Shown here: one piece after another, positions 29,726 to 39,251 of the stretch
Layout of the letters: every line of letters begins with the position of its first letter
Numbering within the stretch: position 1 is the first letter of the stretch
DNA from: Staphylospora marina
Lineage (GTDB): Bacteria > Bacillota > Bacilli > Thermoactinomycetales > Thermoactinomycetaceae
NCBI RefSeq assembly: GCF_003856495.1
Contig: NZ_CP034118.1
Coordinates: forward strand, 1,096,001-1,160,000
Length of the DNA stretch: 64,000 nt
Direction: 5' to 3'
The notes under the pieces: generated by a model
What the model was told of the DNA's origin: nothing
What the model saw: the letters and a program-made list of their open reading frames with translations, nothing else
Database searches by the model: none
Program-made: the position numbers and the translations under genes

Positions 29726-31084
29726 ATGGTGAGAAACGCGAAGCTCAGAAAATGGTTTGGTTTTCTCCTGGTGCTTCTCCTGATGATGGGAAGTACATCG
29801 ACGCTGTTTCGCCAGTTTGCCGGTTTTCCCAGGGAATTGCGCCTCGTTCAGGGCGAAGCGCGGGAACTCCGACTGAACATGCCGGTGCCGGCCACGGCCA
29901 GCGTTTCCGAGTCGGGGATTCTTCAGGTGAACGGATCTCCGGATACGCAGGTCCCGGTTGACTTGGAACGACCGGTGTCACTTCGGTCGGAAGCCATCGG
30001 GCAAACATCTCTCACGTTGAAGTTGTTCGGAAAGGTACCGATCAAACACGTGAATGTCCGGGTGGTTCCGAAGATTGAAGTGATTCCGGGAGGGCAGTCG
30101 ATCGGCGTAAAACTCCGCTCCTCCGGGGTACTGGTGGTGGGGCACCATGCGGTGCAAGCGGACGGCAAGGAAGTCTGTCCCGCGGAGGAAGCCGATATCC
30201 GCGTGGGCGATTATTTGACCGCTCTTGATAACAGGCCGATCCGGAGCGTCCGTGATGTCGCCGAAGCGGTCAAGGAAGCGGGATCTTCGGGTCGTTCCCT
30301 TGAATTGACCCTGATGCGCGACGGCAAGCAGCGCAAAGTCAAGATTCGACCCGTCTATGACAAAAGCGAACAAATGTGGCGCATGGGCGTGTACATCCGG
30401 GATTCGGCGGCAGGTGTGGGAACCCTGACTTTTTATGATCCGAAGCATCGCTTTTACGGAGCTTTGGGCCACGTGATCGCCGACATGGATACCGGTCAGC
30501 CGATTCGCTTGGGAGAAGGGAAGATCGTCCATTCATCCGTGACCTCGATCGACAAGGGACAGTCGGGGGAACCGGGTGAGAAACGGGCGATTTTTTTCCA
30601 GGAAGATCGTGTGGTTGGCAACATCCTGAAAAACACCCCGTTCGGCATATTCGGACAACTTGCCCGGAAGCCCGAGGGAGGGCTTTACGACCGACCGGTG
30701 CCCGTCGCTTTGAGCGACCAGGTGAAAGAAGGGCCTGCCAAAATTCTGACCGTGGTGGAAGGACAGAAAGTGGAAGCATTCGACATTCGCATCGTTCATG
30801 TGCTCAAGCAAAAATATCCCGCCACGAAAGGACTGATCATCAAGGTGACCGACCGTCGTCTCCTGGCCAAAACGGGGGGGATTGTCCAGGGGATGAGCGG
30901 AAGTCCCATTCTCCAGGACGGCAAGCTGGTGGGAGCCGTCACACATGTGTTTGTCAATGACCCCACTTCCGGGTACGGCACTCATATCGAATGGATGCTT
31001 CGGGATGCAGGAGCATTTGAGAAACAGACAGCGGATTCTCCGGTCGGAGAGTCCGCTTGTTCATTTCCGGAATTTGTTATTTGA
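29726..31084 (+). CDS. spoIVB: SpoIVB serine peptidase
   Basis: Forespore-secreted S55 protease that cleaves SpoIVFA and triggers pro-sigma-K processing in the mother cell. The 452-residue product has an N-terminal membrane/signal segment (about residues 11-28), a PDZ domain (around residues 115-210) and a chymotrypsin-like domain with His249 in GALGHVI and Ser391 in QGMSGSP. The ATG at 29726 follows CAGGAGAG. Confidence 0.96.
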   Translation: MVRNAKLRKWFGFLLVLLLMMGSTSTLFRQFAGFPRELRLVQGEARELRLNMPVPATASVSESGILQVNGSPDTQVPVDLERPVSLRSEAIGQTSLTLKLFGKVPIKHVNVRVVPKIEVIPGGQSIGVKLRSSGVLVVGHHAVQADGKEVCPAEEADIRVGDYLTALDNRPIRSVRDVAEAVKEAGSSGRSLELTLMRDGKQRKVKIRPVYDKSEQMWRMGVYIRDSAAGVGTLTFYDPKHRFYGALGHVIADMDTGQPIRLGEGKIVHSSVTSIDKGQSGEPGEKRAIFFQEDRVVGNILKNTPFGIFGQLARKPEGGLYDRPVPVALSDQVKEGPAKILTVVEGQKVEAFDIRIVHVLKQKYPATKGLIIKVTDRRLLAKTGGIVQGMSGSPILQDGKLVGAVTHVFVNDPTSGYGTHIEWMLRDAGAFEKQTADSPVGESACSFPEFVI

Positions 31085-31291
31085 AAATTCGGATACTTGA
31101 AACGTGCAATTTGAGCGATCTTCTCCGGTTTTTGAACGGAGGGGCGAGGCGGACGGGCATGGAAGAACGGAGCCTCCTTTCGATGGAATGATTCGCGACT
31201 GCGAAACGGTATTCCTTCCCGACATACCGGTTAACCGAAAAGCCGGAATTCCGCCGGCCCGAACGGTGAATCGGTTTGACCGGCGGGAGGG

Positions 31292-31612
31292 TCAGGACAG
31301 GAATCGCCGGGACAGTTCCGAGTGGAAATGTCGGAGTGTTTCTTTGTTCAAAGAATAAAAATGCCATCTGCCCACCCGTGTTTCGGTCACCAGATCGGCG
31401 TTTTTGAGTTCTTTCAAGTGATACGACACTTTGGACTGGGCCATGCCGAGCGCGGTTTGAAGATCACAGACGCAGACACCTTCATTGCAACATTCCGGAG
31501 GGGGAGTCGGTTCCAGTTTTTCATATCCCACCATAAGAAGATCCAAAATGTTGAGCCGGATCGGATCTCCGAGCGCCCGGGCAACCCGGGCAAATTTTTC
31601 AGAAGCAGCCAT
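31292..31612 (-). CDS. ArsR-family transcriptional regulator
   Basis: A 106-residue winged-helix repressor. Its core has GDPIRLNILDLL, VCDLQTALGMAQSKVSYHL (recognition helix) and a beta wing with VGRWHFYSL. The segment ECCNEGVCVCDL holds four cysteines at the position where ArsR/SmtB sensors bind arsenite or soft metals. No efflux pump, arsenate reductase or other target is adjacent. It sits between spoIVB and spo0A, which are neighbours in B. subtilis. Confidence 0.88.
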   Translation of the reverse strand: MAASEKFARVARALGDPIRLNILDLLMVGYEKLEPTPPPECCNEGVCVCDLQTALGMAQSKVSYHLKELKNADLVTETRVGRWHFYSLNKETLRHFHSELSRRFLS

Positions 31613-31661
31613 GAACAGTCATTCCTTTCCTCACGTGAATGGGTATTCGCTAACGAAATTA

Positions 31662-31684
31662 ATTGATTTGATGATTTCTGTCAA
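31662..31684 (-). promoter_or_regulatory. Promoter of the ArsR-family gene
   Basis: On the minus strand a perfect -35 TTGACA (31684-31679) stands 17 nt before TAATTT, within an AT-rich stretch. A loose dyad (GAAAT...ATTTC) between the boxes could be the repressor's own operator; this is inference. Confidence 0.4.
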
Positions 31685-31803
31685 TCTGTTCCTATTTTGC
31701 GCTGTTAAGGAAAATTTCAATCGTCGTCGCCGAATGTTTCGAGTGGTTTTTTTTGACACCCCTTTGAAATGGCAATTTTTTCAAGAGGGTCCGTATCTTC
31801 ATG

Positions 31804-31829
31804 CAGGAAGATTCCCGGATATGTCGAAA
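31804..31829 (+). promoter_or_regulatory. Sigma-H-like promoter and 0A box of spo0A
   Basis: GCAGGAAGA (31804-31812), 12 nt, then a GTCGAAA-like -10 fits a sigma-H pattern loosely. TGTCGAA (31822-31828), the Spo0A-binding 0A box core, overlaps it. In B. subtilis spo0A has a sigma-H promoter regulated by Spo0A~P, so the overlap fits autoregulation. Confidence 0.45.
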
Positions 31830-31876
31830 ACCTGAGATAATCGCTTTTCGGACTGAATTGGTTGGGAGGGTCTCTG

Positions 31877-32665
31877 TTGAGCAAGATCCAGGTGATTTTG
31901 GCAGACGACAACCGGGAATTTTCCGAACTCTTGAAAGAACATTTGACCCGGCAGGGAGACATAGAGGTGATCGGCGTCGCCAACCATGGCGGTGAAGTTC
32001 TTGAATTGCTGAAAAAGCGTGTTCCCGATGTATTGGTATTGGACATCATCATGCCGCATCTGGACGGATTGGGCGTGCTTGAAAGAATTCAGGAGATGGA
32101 TCTGGATCCGAAACCCAAGGTGATCATGTTGACCGCCTTCGGTCAGGAAAGCATCACCCAACGGGCGGTGGAATTGGGGGCTTCTTACTACATACTGAAA
32201 CCCTTTGACCTCGATGTTTTGACGGAGCGCATCCGTCAGATGAAGGGGATTCCCTCCAAACCCGTATTCGTCAAGACATCTCCGGCATCCGTCTCCCGTC
32301 CGGCAAACAATCTGGATGCTTCCATCACCAACGTGATTCATGAAATCGGGGTACCCGCCCATATCAAGGGATACCTGTATTTGCGTGAAGCCATCACCAT
32401 GGTGTACAACGAGGTGGATTTGTTGGGGGCCATCACCAAAACGCTGTATCCCCGCATCGCCGAAAAATACGGCACCACACCCAGCCGTGTGGAACGGGCG
32501 ATCCGACACGCGATTGAAGTTGCCTGGAGTCGCGGCAACATGGACTCGATTCGCAGCTTGTTCGGCTATACGATCAATGTGGCCAAAGCCAAACCCACGA
32601 ACAGCGAGTTCATCGCCATGGTGGCGGACAAGCTCCGGATCGAGCACAAGGCAAGCTCTTGGTGA
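31877..32665 (+). CDS. spo0A: Sporulation master regulator Spo0A
   Basis: Phosphorelay response regulator that commits the cell to sporulation. The 262-residue product has a receiver domain (phosphoacceptor Asp56 in [11 protein letters not shown], with the usual N-terminal acidic DD and Lys in ILKPFDLD) and the Spo0A effector domain whose DNA-contact helix [21 protein letters not shown] and C-terminal [14 protein letters not shown] are highly conserved. The start is TTG at 31877, with GGGAGGG 6 nt upstream. Confidence 0.97.
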   Translation: MSKIQVILADDNREFSELLKEHLTRQGDIEVIGVANHGGEVLELLKKRVPDVLVLDIIMPHLDGLGVLERIQEMDLDPKPKVIMLTAFGQESITQRAVELGASYYILKPFDLDVLTERIRQMKGIPSKPVFVKTSPASVSRPANNLDASITNVIHEIGVPAHIKGYLYLREAITMVYNEVDLLGAITKTLYPRIAEKYGTTPSRVERAIRHAIEVAWSRGNMDSIRSLFGYTINVAKAKPTNSEFIAMVADKLRIEHKASSW

Positions 32666-32740
32666 TGCCGGATTGAAGATCGTTCCGACGGCCGCATGAG
32701 GCGGGCCGGCTTGAACGCGAAATGGCGTCTGAAAGGAAAA

Positions 32741-32806
32741 GGACCGGGCAAACTGATCCTTCACAATGATTCGTTTCCCGGTCCCTGCCTGACAGGCGTT
32801 TTTTGT
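32741..32806 (+). terminator. Terminator after spo0A
   Basis: A long-range stem GGACCGGG (32741-32748) with CCCGGTCC (32777-32784), then a compact hairpin GCCTG-A-CAGGC (32787-32797) followed by GTTTTTTGTTTTTTT. It separates spo0A from the convergent antiporter gene. Confidence 0.75.
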
Positions 32807-32833
32807 TTTTTTCCCCGAAATGGGAGAAATCAA

Positions 32834-33997
32834 TCATCCGGCCAGTTTTTCCCTTGATCCGGCGTCTTCGGTCGTGAACAACCACTTCAGAAGCGGCGGA
32901 GTGACCAGTGTCGTCAAAAGCACCACGATGACCATGGCGGTGAACAGCGCGGGTGACAGCAATCCGTTGTCGAGCCCGATGGCGGCGATGATCAAAGCCA
33001 CTTCACCCCGTGAGACCATTCCCGCACCGATGGCCAGCGATGAGCGGATGGAAAATCCCGTCAGTTTGGCGCCGAGTCCGCTGCCGACCAGTTTGGTCAA
33101 CACGGCAACCAGCGTCATGATTACGATCAGTCCCGTTTGCTCCGTCAATCCGTCCAGACTGACCCCGAGACCGATCTGAATGAAAAACGCGGGGACAAAC
33201 ACACTGTAGGCGACAGGTTCCGCTTTCTCTGCCACTTCCTTGGCAAATCGGGTGGGGGTCAGGGACAATCCGGCAGCATAGGCACCGATGATGGCCGCGA
33301 CACCCAGGGATTCGGACAACCAGGCGAACGACAGACAGAGAATGATCGCCGCGCTGATGACCGGTTCAAACACCCGAAGCTTGGAGGCCCGATCCATGAA
33401 GGGCTTCACCAGTTTCAGGCCGATCACGGTGATCAGGAGAAAGAACAGGGCTTTTTTTCCGATGATCAGGGCGATGGATTCTTGGGCTCCGCCCGTGAGG
33501 CTCATCATGAATGCCAGCAGGATGACGACCAGAATGTCATCGGCAACGGCTGCTCCGAGGATGGCCGAGCTTTCTCGGGTTTTCAATTTGCCCATTTCCC
33601 GAAGGGACTGAACGGTGATGCTGACGGACGTGGCGGACAGCAACAACCCGAGGAAGACGGATTCAGTCAGGTCCAAGTCAAACGAAAGTCCGACCAGTGT
33701 TCCGAACAAAAGCGGAAACAGGATTCCTCCGATCCCCACGGCCAACGAGGGAACGGCATTTCTCCGCAAATCGGCGGGATCCGTTTCCAGTCCGGCGATG
33801 AACATCAAGAGCAGAACACCGATTTGACTCAATTCTCGGATGATGTCATTGGGTTGCACCCAGCCGAGAACGGCCGGCCCGATGAGAAGTCCCGCGATCA
33901 GTTTCCCCAACACCGCGGGCTGTTTGAGGCGGGTGCTCAGATGCCCGGCCAATTTGACGGCGACAATGATGATCAACAGTTGAGCGAAAAACGGCAT
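32834..33997 (-). CDS. CPA2-family cation:proton antiporter
   Basis: A 387-residue membrane protein with about 12 helices, of the KefB/NapA-like cation:proton antiporter type. The signature GKLIAGLLIGPAVLG near the N-terminus and the ion-site motif GAAVADDILVV (two Asp) in the middle are clear. There is no C-terminal TrkA-N domain, so it is a short-form antiporter; Na+ or K+ exchange is likely but the ion is unknown. The ATG at 33997 has GGGAG 10 nt upstream; an in-frame ATG at 34024 has no site. Confidence 0.85.
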   Translation of the reverse strand: MPFFAQLLIIIVAVKLAGHLSTRLKQPAVLGKLIAGLLIGPAVLGWVQPNDIIRELSQIGVLLLMFIAGLETDPADLRRNAVPSLAVGIGGILFPLLFGTLVGLSFDLDLTESVFLGLLLSATSVSITVQSLREMGKLKTRESSAILGAAVADDILVVILLAFMMSLTGGAQESIALIIGKKALFFLLITVIGLKLVKPFMDRASKLRVFEPVISAAIILCLSFAWLSESLGVAAIIGAYAAGLSLTPTRFAKEVAEKAEPVAYSVFVPAFFIQIGLGVSLDGLTEQTGLIVIMTLVAVLTKLVGSGLGAKLTGFSIRSSLAIGAGMVSRGEVALIIAAIGLDNGLLSPALFTAMVIVVLLTTLVTPPLLKWLFTTEDAGSREKLAG

Positions 33998-34042
33998 GGT
34001 TTCCACACTCCCTCTCTCTGTCATTTTGTGTCATTCATGGAC

Positions 34043-34081
34043 GAAAAAAAGCAAAAAGGAGCCTGTCGGTGACAGACTCCT
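34043..34081 (-). terminator. Terminator hairpin in the antiporter leader
   Basis: On the minus strand AGGAG-T-CTGTC / GACAG-G-CTCCT closes an ACC loop and is followed by TTTTGCTTTTTTT. It lies downstream of the promoter at 34113-34141 and upstream of the antiporter start codon. It therefore either ends read-through from the small basic protein gene or acts as an attenuator. Confidence 0.7.
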
Positions 34082-34112
34082 CCTTGATCACGCACATATG
34101 AAATTCGAGTTC

Positions 34113-34141
34113 ATTATAACAATTTCAGGGATTCAATGCAA
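34113..34141 (-). promoter_or_regulatory. Promoter of the antiporter gene
   Basis: On the minus strand TTGCAT (34141-34136), 17 nt, then TATAAT (34118-34113) with a TG at the extended -10 position. The start site would be near 34106, about 25 nt before the terminator hairpin. Confidence 0.65.
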
Positions 34142-34387
34142 CAGCGATGAGTCAAGGGGGACTTTCTCTTTTCGGTGCAGCAGCAGGCGATGCTTTTTTC
34201 GGGCTTCCACGATTTTTTCGTACAGCCGGCCCGCTTCGGGATAGTTTTTGTTCTGAAGCGCCTGTCTCCATCGGCGTTCCAGCGGTGTGATCACATCCCG
34301 GTGAAACAGGTTGGCTTTCAGGGTGTACCTTGTGCGCTTTTTTCCGCCGGGCGCTTTTTCCCGGGTGCTTTTTTTTCTTTTTCCCAT
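34133..34387 (-). CDS. Small basic protein, unrecognised
   Basis: An 84-residue, strongly basic protein. The N-terminus is a Lys/Arg-rich tail (MGKRKKSTREKAPGGKKRTR) and the rest is predicted helical with a central RRWRQALQNKNYPEAGRLYEK motif resembling a single TPR-like helix pair. Possibly nucleic-acid binding. GGGGAGGTG precedes the ATG at 34387, which makes the start convincing. The antiporter promoter overlaps its 3' end. It may be read from the yqzF promoter upstream. Confidence 0.6.
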   Translation of the reverse strand: MGKRKKSTREKAPGGKKRTRYTLKANLFHRDVITPLERRWRQALQNKNYPEAGRLYEKIVEARKKHRLLLHRKEKVPLDSSLLH

Positions 34388-34506
34388 GTTCCGACACCTC
34401 CCCGGAACCATCGGCAGGGAACTACATTTAAACATAGAAACATTCCCTGACGACATGAATATGCGGGTCGGAACGAAAATACCACCCTTCTGTCAAGAAA
34501 GGTGGT

Positions 34507-34797
34507 TCAGTATCCGGGTTTTCGTTTCTTGTGGGGATTCACGTCTTTGCCCAGCCGTTTCAACAGCCGGGGTTGGATCTTGTCCCGCTTCAGATCGTGC
34601 CGGAACAGAAAACCGGCGAGAAAAAGCAATCCACCCAAAAACATTCCCAGACCGATCAGAAAGGCCGGCCAGTCGAAGGAATGCCCCGCGAAACGGTCGA
34701 ACAGGACATCGCGCATCCATGTCCACCCGTATACGGCGACAAATCCCGGAATGCACATGATGATGATGGCGAGAACACGCTCGTAGATGACTCGCAT
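34507..34797 (-). CDS. yqzF: DUF2627 membrane protein YqzF
   Basis: A 96-residue protein with two transmembrane helices (residues 7-25 and 44-66) and a basic tail, matching DUF2627 (YqzF). In B. subtilis yqzF is also divergent from bkdR. Function unknown. AAAGGCGGT precedes the ATG. Confidence 0.82.
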   Translation of the reverse strand: MRVIYERVLAIIIMCIPGFVAVYGWTWMRDVLFDRFAGHSFDWPAFLIGLGMFLGGLLFLAGFLFRHDLKRDKIQPRLLKRLGKDVNPHKKRKPGY

Positions 34798-34920
34798 GAC
34801 AAGTACCGCCTTTCATGGGTTCCGCAATTATGGTACCTTAATCTGACGGAAATTGCCACCCCGAGCGTGTGATCACGTTGTGATAAGATCAGGGATGGAT
34901 GGAAAGGAGGAGGGAATCCG

Positions 34921-36975
34921 GTGCAGTCGTTTCTGATCGTGGGCGGCGGAAAAGGTGGGAAAGCCATTCTGGAAACCGTGTCTTCCGTCGATTTTGTCAG
35001 GGTAGTCGGGGTCGTGGATCTGCTCCCGGATGCGCCGGCCATTCTGGTTGCCAGGCAACGGGGAATTCCCACGGGGCGTGATGTGCGGCCTTTTTTCGAG
35101 CCGCCCCCGGACGTGATCCTGGAAGTGACCGGTCGATCGGAAGTGTTTGAACACCTTTCCCGGATCAAACCGGAACAGTCGCTGCTCATTTCCGGATCAG
35201 TGGTCAATCTCATGGTTCGGCTGATCGAGGAAAAAGAGCGGTGGTACCAGGAATGGCAAAAACGCCAGCGGGAGCTGGAGGCCATCATCCACTCCACGCA
35301 CGACGGCATGATCGCCGTCAACCGGCAAGGCCGGATCACCCTGTTCAACCGCGCCGCGGAACGGATGGTGGGGATCAAAGTCGCGGAAGCTTTGGGTCGG
35401 CCGGTGACGGAGGTGATTCCCAACTCCAGGCTGGAACACGTGCTTCGGAAAGGAACCTATGAGCTCAACAAAAAACAGACGCTGCATGAAGGCTTGGAAA
35501 TCGTGACCAACCGCGTTCCCGTCAAAGACGAAGACGGAAAGGTGATCGGAGCGGTCGCGGTGTTCCGGGACGTCAGTGAGCTGAAACAGTTGAGCCGGCA
35601 AGTGATGGATCTGGAGAGCATGAAAAGTTTGCTTCAGGCCATCATCGATTCGTCCGATGACGCCATTTCCGTGGTGGATGCCAACGGTACGGGAATTCTG
35701 ATCAACCCGGCGTATACCCGCCTGACCGGGCTCAAACCCGAAGAGGTGATCGGCAAACCGGCCGATACGGACATCGTCGAGGGGGAAAGCATGCATATGC
35801 GCGTGCTGAAAACCCGTCAACCGGTACGGGGGGTTCACCTGAAAGTGGGGCCGCACCGCCGGGAGGTGGTGGTGAATGTGGCGCCGATCATCGTCGACGA
35901 AGAGCTCAAGGGGAGCGTCGGCATCATTCACGATGTCTCCGAGCTGAAACAGTTGAGCCGTGATCTGGAGCGGGCCAGGCGAATCATCCGGACGCTTGAA
36001 GCCAAATACACCTTTGACGACATCATCGGAAACAGCGAGGCCATGCGCGCTTCGCTGGAGCAGGCCCGTCAGGCGGCCAAAACCCGGGCCACCGTCCTTT
36101 TGCGCGGAGAGTCCGGAACCGGAAAAGAATTGTTCGCCCATGCCATCCACAACGCCAGCGACCGGAAATACAACCAGTTTGTCAGGGTGAATTGTGCGGC
36201 GTTGTCGGAGACATTGTTGGAAAGCGAATTGTTCGGTTACGAGGAAGGCGCGTTCACCGGAGCCAGACGGGGAGGCAAAAAAGGGCTGTTTGAAGAAGCA
36301 AGCGGCGGGACCATTTTTCTGGATGAGATCGGGGAATTGTCGCCCGGCACCCAGGCCAAACTCCTTCGGGTGCTGCAGGAGAAAGAAGTGGTGAGGGTCG
36401 GCGGCACCAAGTCGATTCCGGTCGATGTGCGCGTGATTGCCGCCACCAACGTGCCGTTGGAAAAAGCGATCCAGGAGAAGCGCTTCAGGGAAGATCTCTA
36501 TTACCGGCTGAACGTTTTGCCGATCCACATTGCCCCTCTTCGGATGCGCAAAGAAGATCTGCGTGATCTGTCGATGCATTTGATCAAGAAATTCAACCAG
36601 GAATACGGAAGAAACGTCGAAGACATTGATCCGGAAGCCGTGAGAGCCCTGCATGAACACGACTGGCCGGGAAATGTCCGGGAGCTGGAAAATGTGTTGG
36701 GGCGGGCGATGATCAACATGGGATACAGTGAAAAGGTGATGCATCTTCGCCATCTGCCTCCTTTGAATGCACGGCCGGCTCCGGCAACGACCGGAACGAA
36801 AGACGAAGCGGCGTGGACGGACCGTCCGCTGAAAGAGGTATTGGCGGAAGCGGAGCTCAGGCACATCGAGCAAACGTATCTCGCTTGCGGACGAAACAAA
36901 ACGGAAGCCGCCAAACGGTTGGGCATTTCCATCCGCAGTCTTTATTACAAACTGGAGAAATACGGATTGCTCTGA
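34921..36975 (+). CDS. bkdR: Sigma-54-dependent activator of the bkd operon, BkdR
   Basis: A 684-residue enhancer-binding protein that activates the downstream branched-chain keto acid operon. Domains in order: an N-terminal Rossmann-like fold ([14 protein letters not shown]) of unknown ligand, two PAS domains (about residues 120-220 and 240-345), a sigma-54-interacting AAA+ domain with Walker A GESGTGKE and the sigma-54 contact loop EGAFTGA, and a C-terminal Fis-type helix-turn-helix ([20 protein letters not shown]). The start is GTG at 34921 behind GGAAAGGAGGAGG. Confidence 0.94.
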   Translation: MQSFLIVGGGKGGKAILETVSSVDFVRVVGVVDLLPDAPAILVARQRGIPTGRDVRPFFEPPPDVILEVTGRSEVFEHLSRIKPEQSLLISGSVVNLMVRLIEEKERWYQEWQKRQRELEAIIHSTHDGMIAVNRQGRITLFNRAAERMVGIKVAEALGRPVTEVIPNSRLEHVLRKGTYELNKKQTLHEGLEIVTNRVPVKDEDGKVIGAVAVFRDVSELKQLSRQVMDLESMKSLLQAIIDSSDDAISVVDANGTGILINPAYTRLTGLKPEEVIGKPADTDIVEGESMHMRVLKTRQPVRGVHLKVGPHRREVVVNVAPIIVDEELKGSVGIIHDVSELKQLSRDLERARRIIRTLEAKYTFDDIIGNSEAMRASLEQARQAAKTRATVLLRGESGTGKELFAHAIHNASDRKYNQFVRVNCAALSETLLESELFGYEEGAFTGARRGGKKGLFEEASGGTIFLDEIGELSPGTQAKLLRVLQEKEVVRVGGTKSIPVDVRVIAATNVPLEKAIQEKRFREDLYYRLNVLPIHIAPLRMRKEDLRDLSMHLIKKFNQEYGRNVEDIDPEAVRALHEHDWPGNVRELENVLGRAMINMGYSEKVMHLRHLPPLNARPAPATTGTKDEAAWTDRPLKEVLAEAELRHIEQTYLACGRNKTEAAKRLGISIRSLYYKLEKYGLL

Positions 36976-37035
36976 TTTGCAAAAAATTGCATGAAGTATG
37001 TTGCAGATTGCGTGCAGCAATTTGCAGATCTTCCG
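36976..37035 (+). repeat. Cluster of TTGCA/TGCAA words upstream of ptb
   Basis: Within 60 nt TTGCA or its complement TGCAA, plus TTGC...GCAA arrangements, occurs repeatedly, about 50-100 nt upstream of the sigma-54 promoter. This is where the BkdR enhancer is expected. The precise BkdR operator is not proven. Confidence 0.4.
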
Positions 37036-37079
37036 ATACCTTTCGGGGACAAGTGGCCGAAAATCGGCTTGACCGACAG

Positions 37080-37097
37080 TTGGCATCCGATTTGCAT
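37080..37097 (+). promoter_or_regulatory. Sigma-54 promoter of the bkd operon
   Basis: TTGGCATCCGATTTGCAT has GG at -24 and GC at -12 with exactly 10 nt between, fitting the sigma-54 consensus TTGGCAnnnnnnTTGCA. It lies 95 nt before the ptb start and downstream of bkdR, whose product is a sigma-54 activator. Confidence 0.85.
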
Positions 37098-37191
37098 GAA
37101 GGGTATCGTGCCCGGCCATTCCGCAAAAACTAGACGCAATCTGAATCAAGCAGGAGACTGCTGACGGTCGGAATAAAGAGGTGTACGAGAC

Positions 37192-38106
37192 ATGATCAAG
37201 ACGTTTGAGGAAGTGGTGAAACGGGCGGAATCGCTTCCCCCGGTCACCGTGGCGGTGGCGGCGGCCGCCGACGACGATGTGCTGAAAGCGGTCAAGGATG
37301 CCAAACAGCACGGAATCGCCGATTTCTTGCTCTTCGGTGACAGAGAGAAAATCCTGGAGCTCGCCGGGAAAGTGGGACTGGATGTGAGTCCCTCCGCCAT
37401 TGTGGATGCCCCCAATGAGGCGGAAGCCTCCCGTCTGGCGGTGGCCGCCGTGCGTGAAGGCAAAGCGGACGTGGTCATGAAAGGGATGGTGCAAACCGCC
37501 GATTTTTTGCGCGCCGTTCTGAACAAGGAGGCGGGTCTCCGGACGGGCAAAGTGCTCAGCCATGTGGCCACTTTCGAGATTCCCGGGTATGACCGCCTGA
37601 TCCATGTGACGGACCCGGCGCTCAATGTTGCGCCCACTCTTCCGGAAAAGGCACAAATCATCGAAAACGTGCTGGGATACTGTCATTCGCTGGGGAACGA
37701 CAATCCCAAAGTGGCGGTGCTTGGTGCGGTTGAAGTGGTGAATCCCAACATGCAACCCACGTTGGACGCCGCCGCGCTGGCCCAGATGAACCGGCGTGGT
37801 CAAATCAAGGGCGGAATCGTGGACGGACCGTTCGCTTTGGACAACGCCGTATCGGTGGAAGCCGCCGAACACAAGAAGATCAGCAGCCCGGTGGCGGGGG
37901 TGGCCGACGTATTGCTGGTTCCCGACATCGAGGCGGGCAACATTCTCTACAAATCCCTGGTTTATTTTGCCGGTGCGAAAATCGGCGCCCTGGTTCTCGG
38001 AGCATCCGCTCCCGTCGTTCTGACGTCGCGCGCCGATTCTCCGGAGGCGAAACTGTATTCCATCGCGCTGGCCGTCTTGCAGGCGGCAGCCAAAAAAGGT
38101 GCGTAA
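37192..38106 (+). CDS. ptb: Phosphate butyryltransferase
   Basis: Converts butyryl/isobutyryl-CoA and phosphate to the acyl phosphate, used with buk to release branched acids or gain ATP. The 304-residue product belongs to the phosphate acetyl/butyryltransferase family (ADVVMKGMVQTADFLRA, GEVEVVNP-type segment GAVEVVNPNMQ, and GIVDGPFALDNAVS). First gene of the operon; AGAGGTG before the ATG. Confidence 0.92.
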   Translation: MIKTFEEVVKRAESLPPVTVAVAAAADDDVLKAVKDAKQHGIADFLLFGDREKILELAGKVGLDVSPSAIVDAPNEAEASRLAVAAVREGKADVVMKGMVQTADFLRAVLNKEAGLRTGKVLSHVATFEIPGYDRLIHVTDPALNVAPTLPEKAQIIENVLGYCHSLGNDNPKVAVLGAVEVVNPNMQPTLDAAALAQMNRRGQIKGGIVDGPFALDNAVSVEAAEHKKISSPVAGVADVLLVPDIEAGNILYKSLVYFAGAKIGALVLGASAPVVLTSRADSPEAKLYSIALAVLQAAAKKGA

Positions 38107-38121
38107 AGGGAGGAATCGGAA

Positions 38122-39216
38122 ATGAAGATCTTTGAGTACATGGCAAAATATGATTATGAGCAACTCATCCTTTGCCAGGATCAGGCTTCCGGTCTCAAAG
38201 CCATCATCTGCATTCATGACACCACCCTCGGACCGGCTCTGGGCGGTACCCGCATGTGGACTTACAACTCCGAAGAGGAAGCGATCGAAGACGCTCTCCG
38301 CCTGGCCCGCGGAATGACCTACAAAAACGCGGCAGCCGGACTCAACCTGGGCGGCGGAAAAACGGTCATCATCGGCGATCCGCGCAAAGACAAGAACGAA
38401 GCCATGTTCCGTGCGTTCGGCCGGTTCATCCAAGGGTTGAACGGTCGCTACATTACCGCAGAAGACGTGGGCACCACCGTGGAAGACATGGACATCATCC
38501 ACATGGAAACCAAATACGTGACCGGCATTTCCCCGGCATTCGGTTCCAGCGGAAACCCCTCTCCGGTCACCGCCTACGGCGTGTATCGCGGAATGAAAGC
38601 AGCCGCCAAAGTGGCTTGGGGCGAAGACTCCCTCAAAGACAAAACGATTGCGGTGCAAGGCGTGGGCAACGTCGCTTACAACCTGTGCCGTCACTTGCAT
38701 GAAGAAGGCGCCCGCCTGATTGTCACCGACATCAATCAGGACAACGTACGCCGTGCCGTGGAGGAATTCGGTGCCGAAGCGGTGGAACCCGAAAAAATCT
38801 TCGATGTGGATTGCGACATCTTCGCTCCGTGTGCGCTGGGAGGCATCATCAACGATGAAACCATCGAGCGCCTGAAAGCGAAAGTGATTGCCGGCGCCGC
38901 CAACAACCAGCTTCGTGAAGAGCGTCACGGCGACATGCTGGAACAAAAAGGAATCATTTATGCTCCCGACTATGTCATCAACGCAGGCGGCGTGATCAAC
39001 GTGGCTGACGAACTTCAAGGTTACAACCGCGAACGCGCCTTGAAAAAAGTGGAAGGCATCTACGACAACATCCTGAAAGTGTTCGAGATTGCCAAACGGG
39101 ACGGCATCCCGAGCTACAAAGCGGCGGACCGGATGGCTGAAGAGCGGATCGAAGCCATGCGCAAATCCCGCAGCATGTTCCTGCAAAACGAACGCAGCCT
39201 GCTCAACTATCGTTGA
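38122..39216 (+). CDS. bcd: Leucine dehydrogenase
   Basis: NAD-dependent deamination of leucine, valine and isoleucine to the 2-keto acids used by the Bkd complex. The 364-residue product has the Glu/Leu/Phe/Val dehydrogenase signature with catalytic Lys80 (LNLGGGKTV) and Lys68, and the Rossmann motif GVGNVAYNL. It closely resembles the Thermoactinomyces intermedius enzyme as I remember it. AGGGAGGAA precedes the ATG. Confidence 0.96.
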   Translation: MKIFEYMAKYDYEQLILCQDQASGLKAIICIHDTTLGPALGGTRMWTYNSEEEAIEDALRLARGMTYKNAAAGLNLGGGKTVIIGDPRKDKNEAMFRAFGRFIQGLNGRYITAEDVGTTVEDMDIIHMETKYVTGISPAFGSSGNPSPVTAYGVYRGMKAAAKVAWGEDSLKDKTIAVQGVGNVAYNLCRHLHEEGARLIVTDINQDNVRRAVEEFGAEAVEPEKIFDVDCDIFAPCALGGIINDETIERLKAKVIAGAANNQLREERHGDMLEQKGIIYAPDYVINAGGVINVADELQGYNRERALKKVEGIYDNILKVFEIAKRDGIPSYKAADRMAEERIEAMRKSRSMFLQNERSLLNYR

Positions 39217-39251
39217 TGTTTGACCGTCAAGCGTGATGCAGAGGAAATGGA

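Noticed and set aside
35197..39186. A 1329-codon open frame on the minus strand opposite bkdR, ptb and bcd
   Set aside because: It lies entirely antisense to well-identified genes. Codon bias in this GC-rich genome keeps the opposite frame open. The translation is rich in His/Phe/Gln and matches no family. The same applies to minus-strand frames at 23185-25269, 41751-43832 and 57101-59137.
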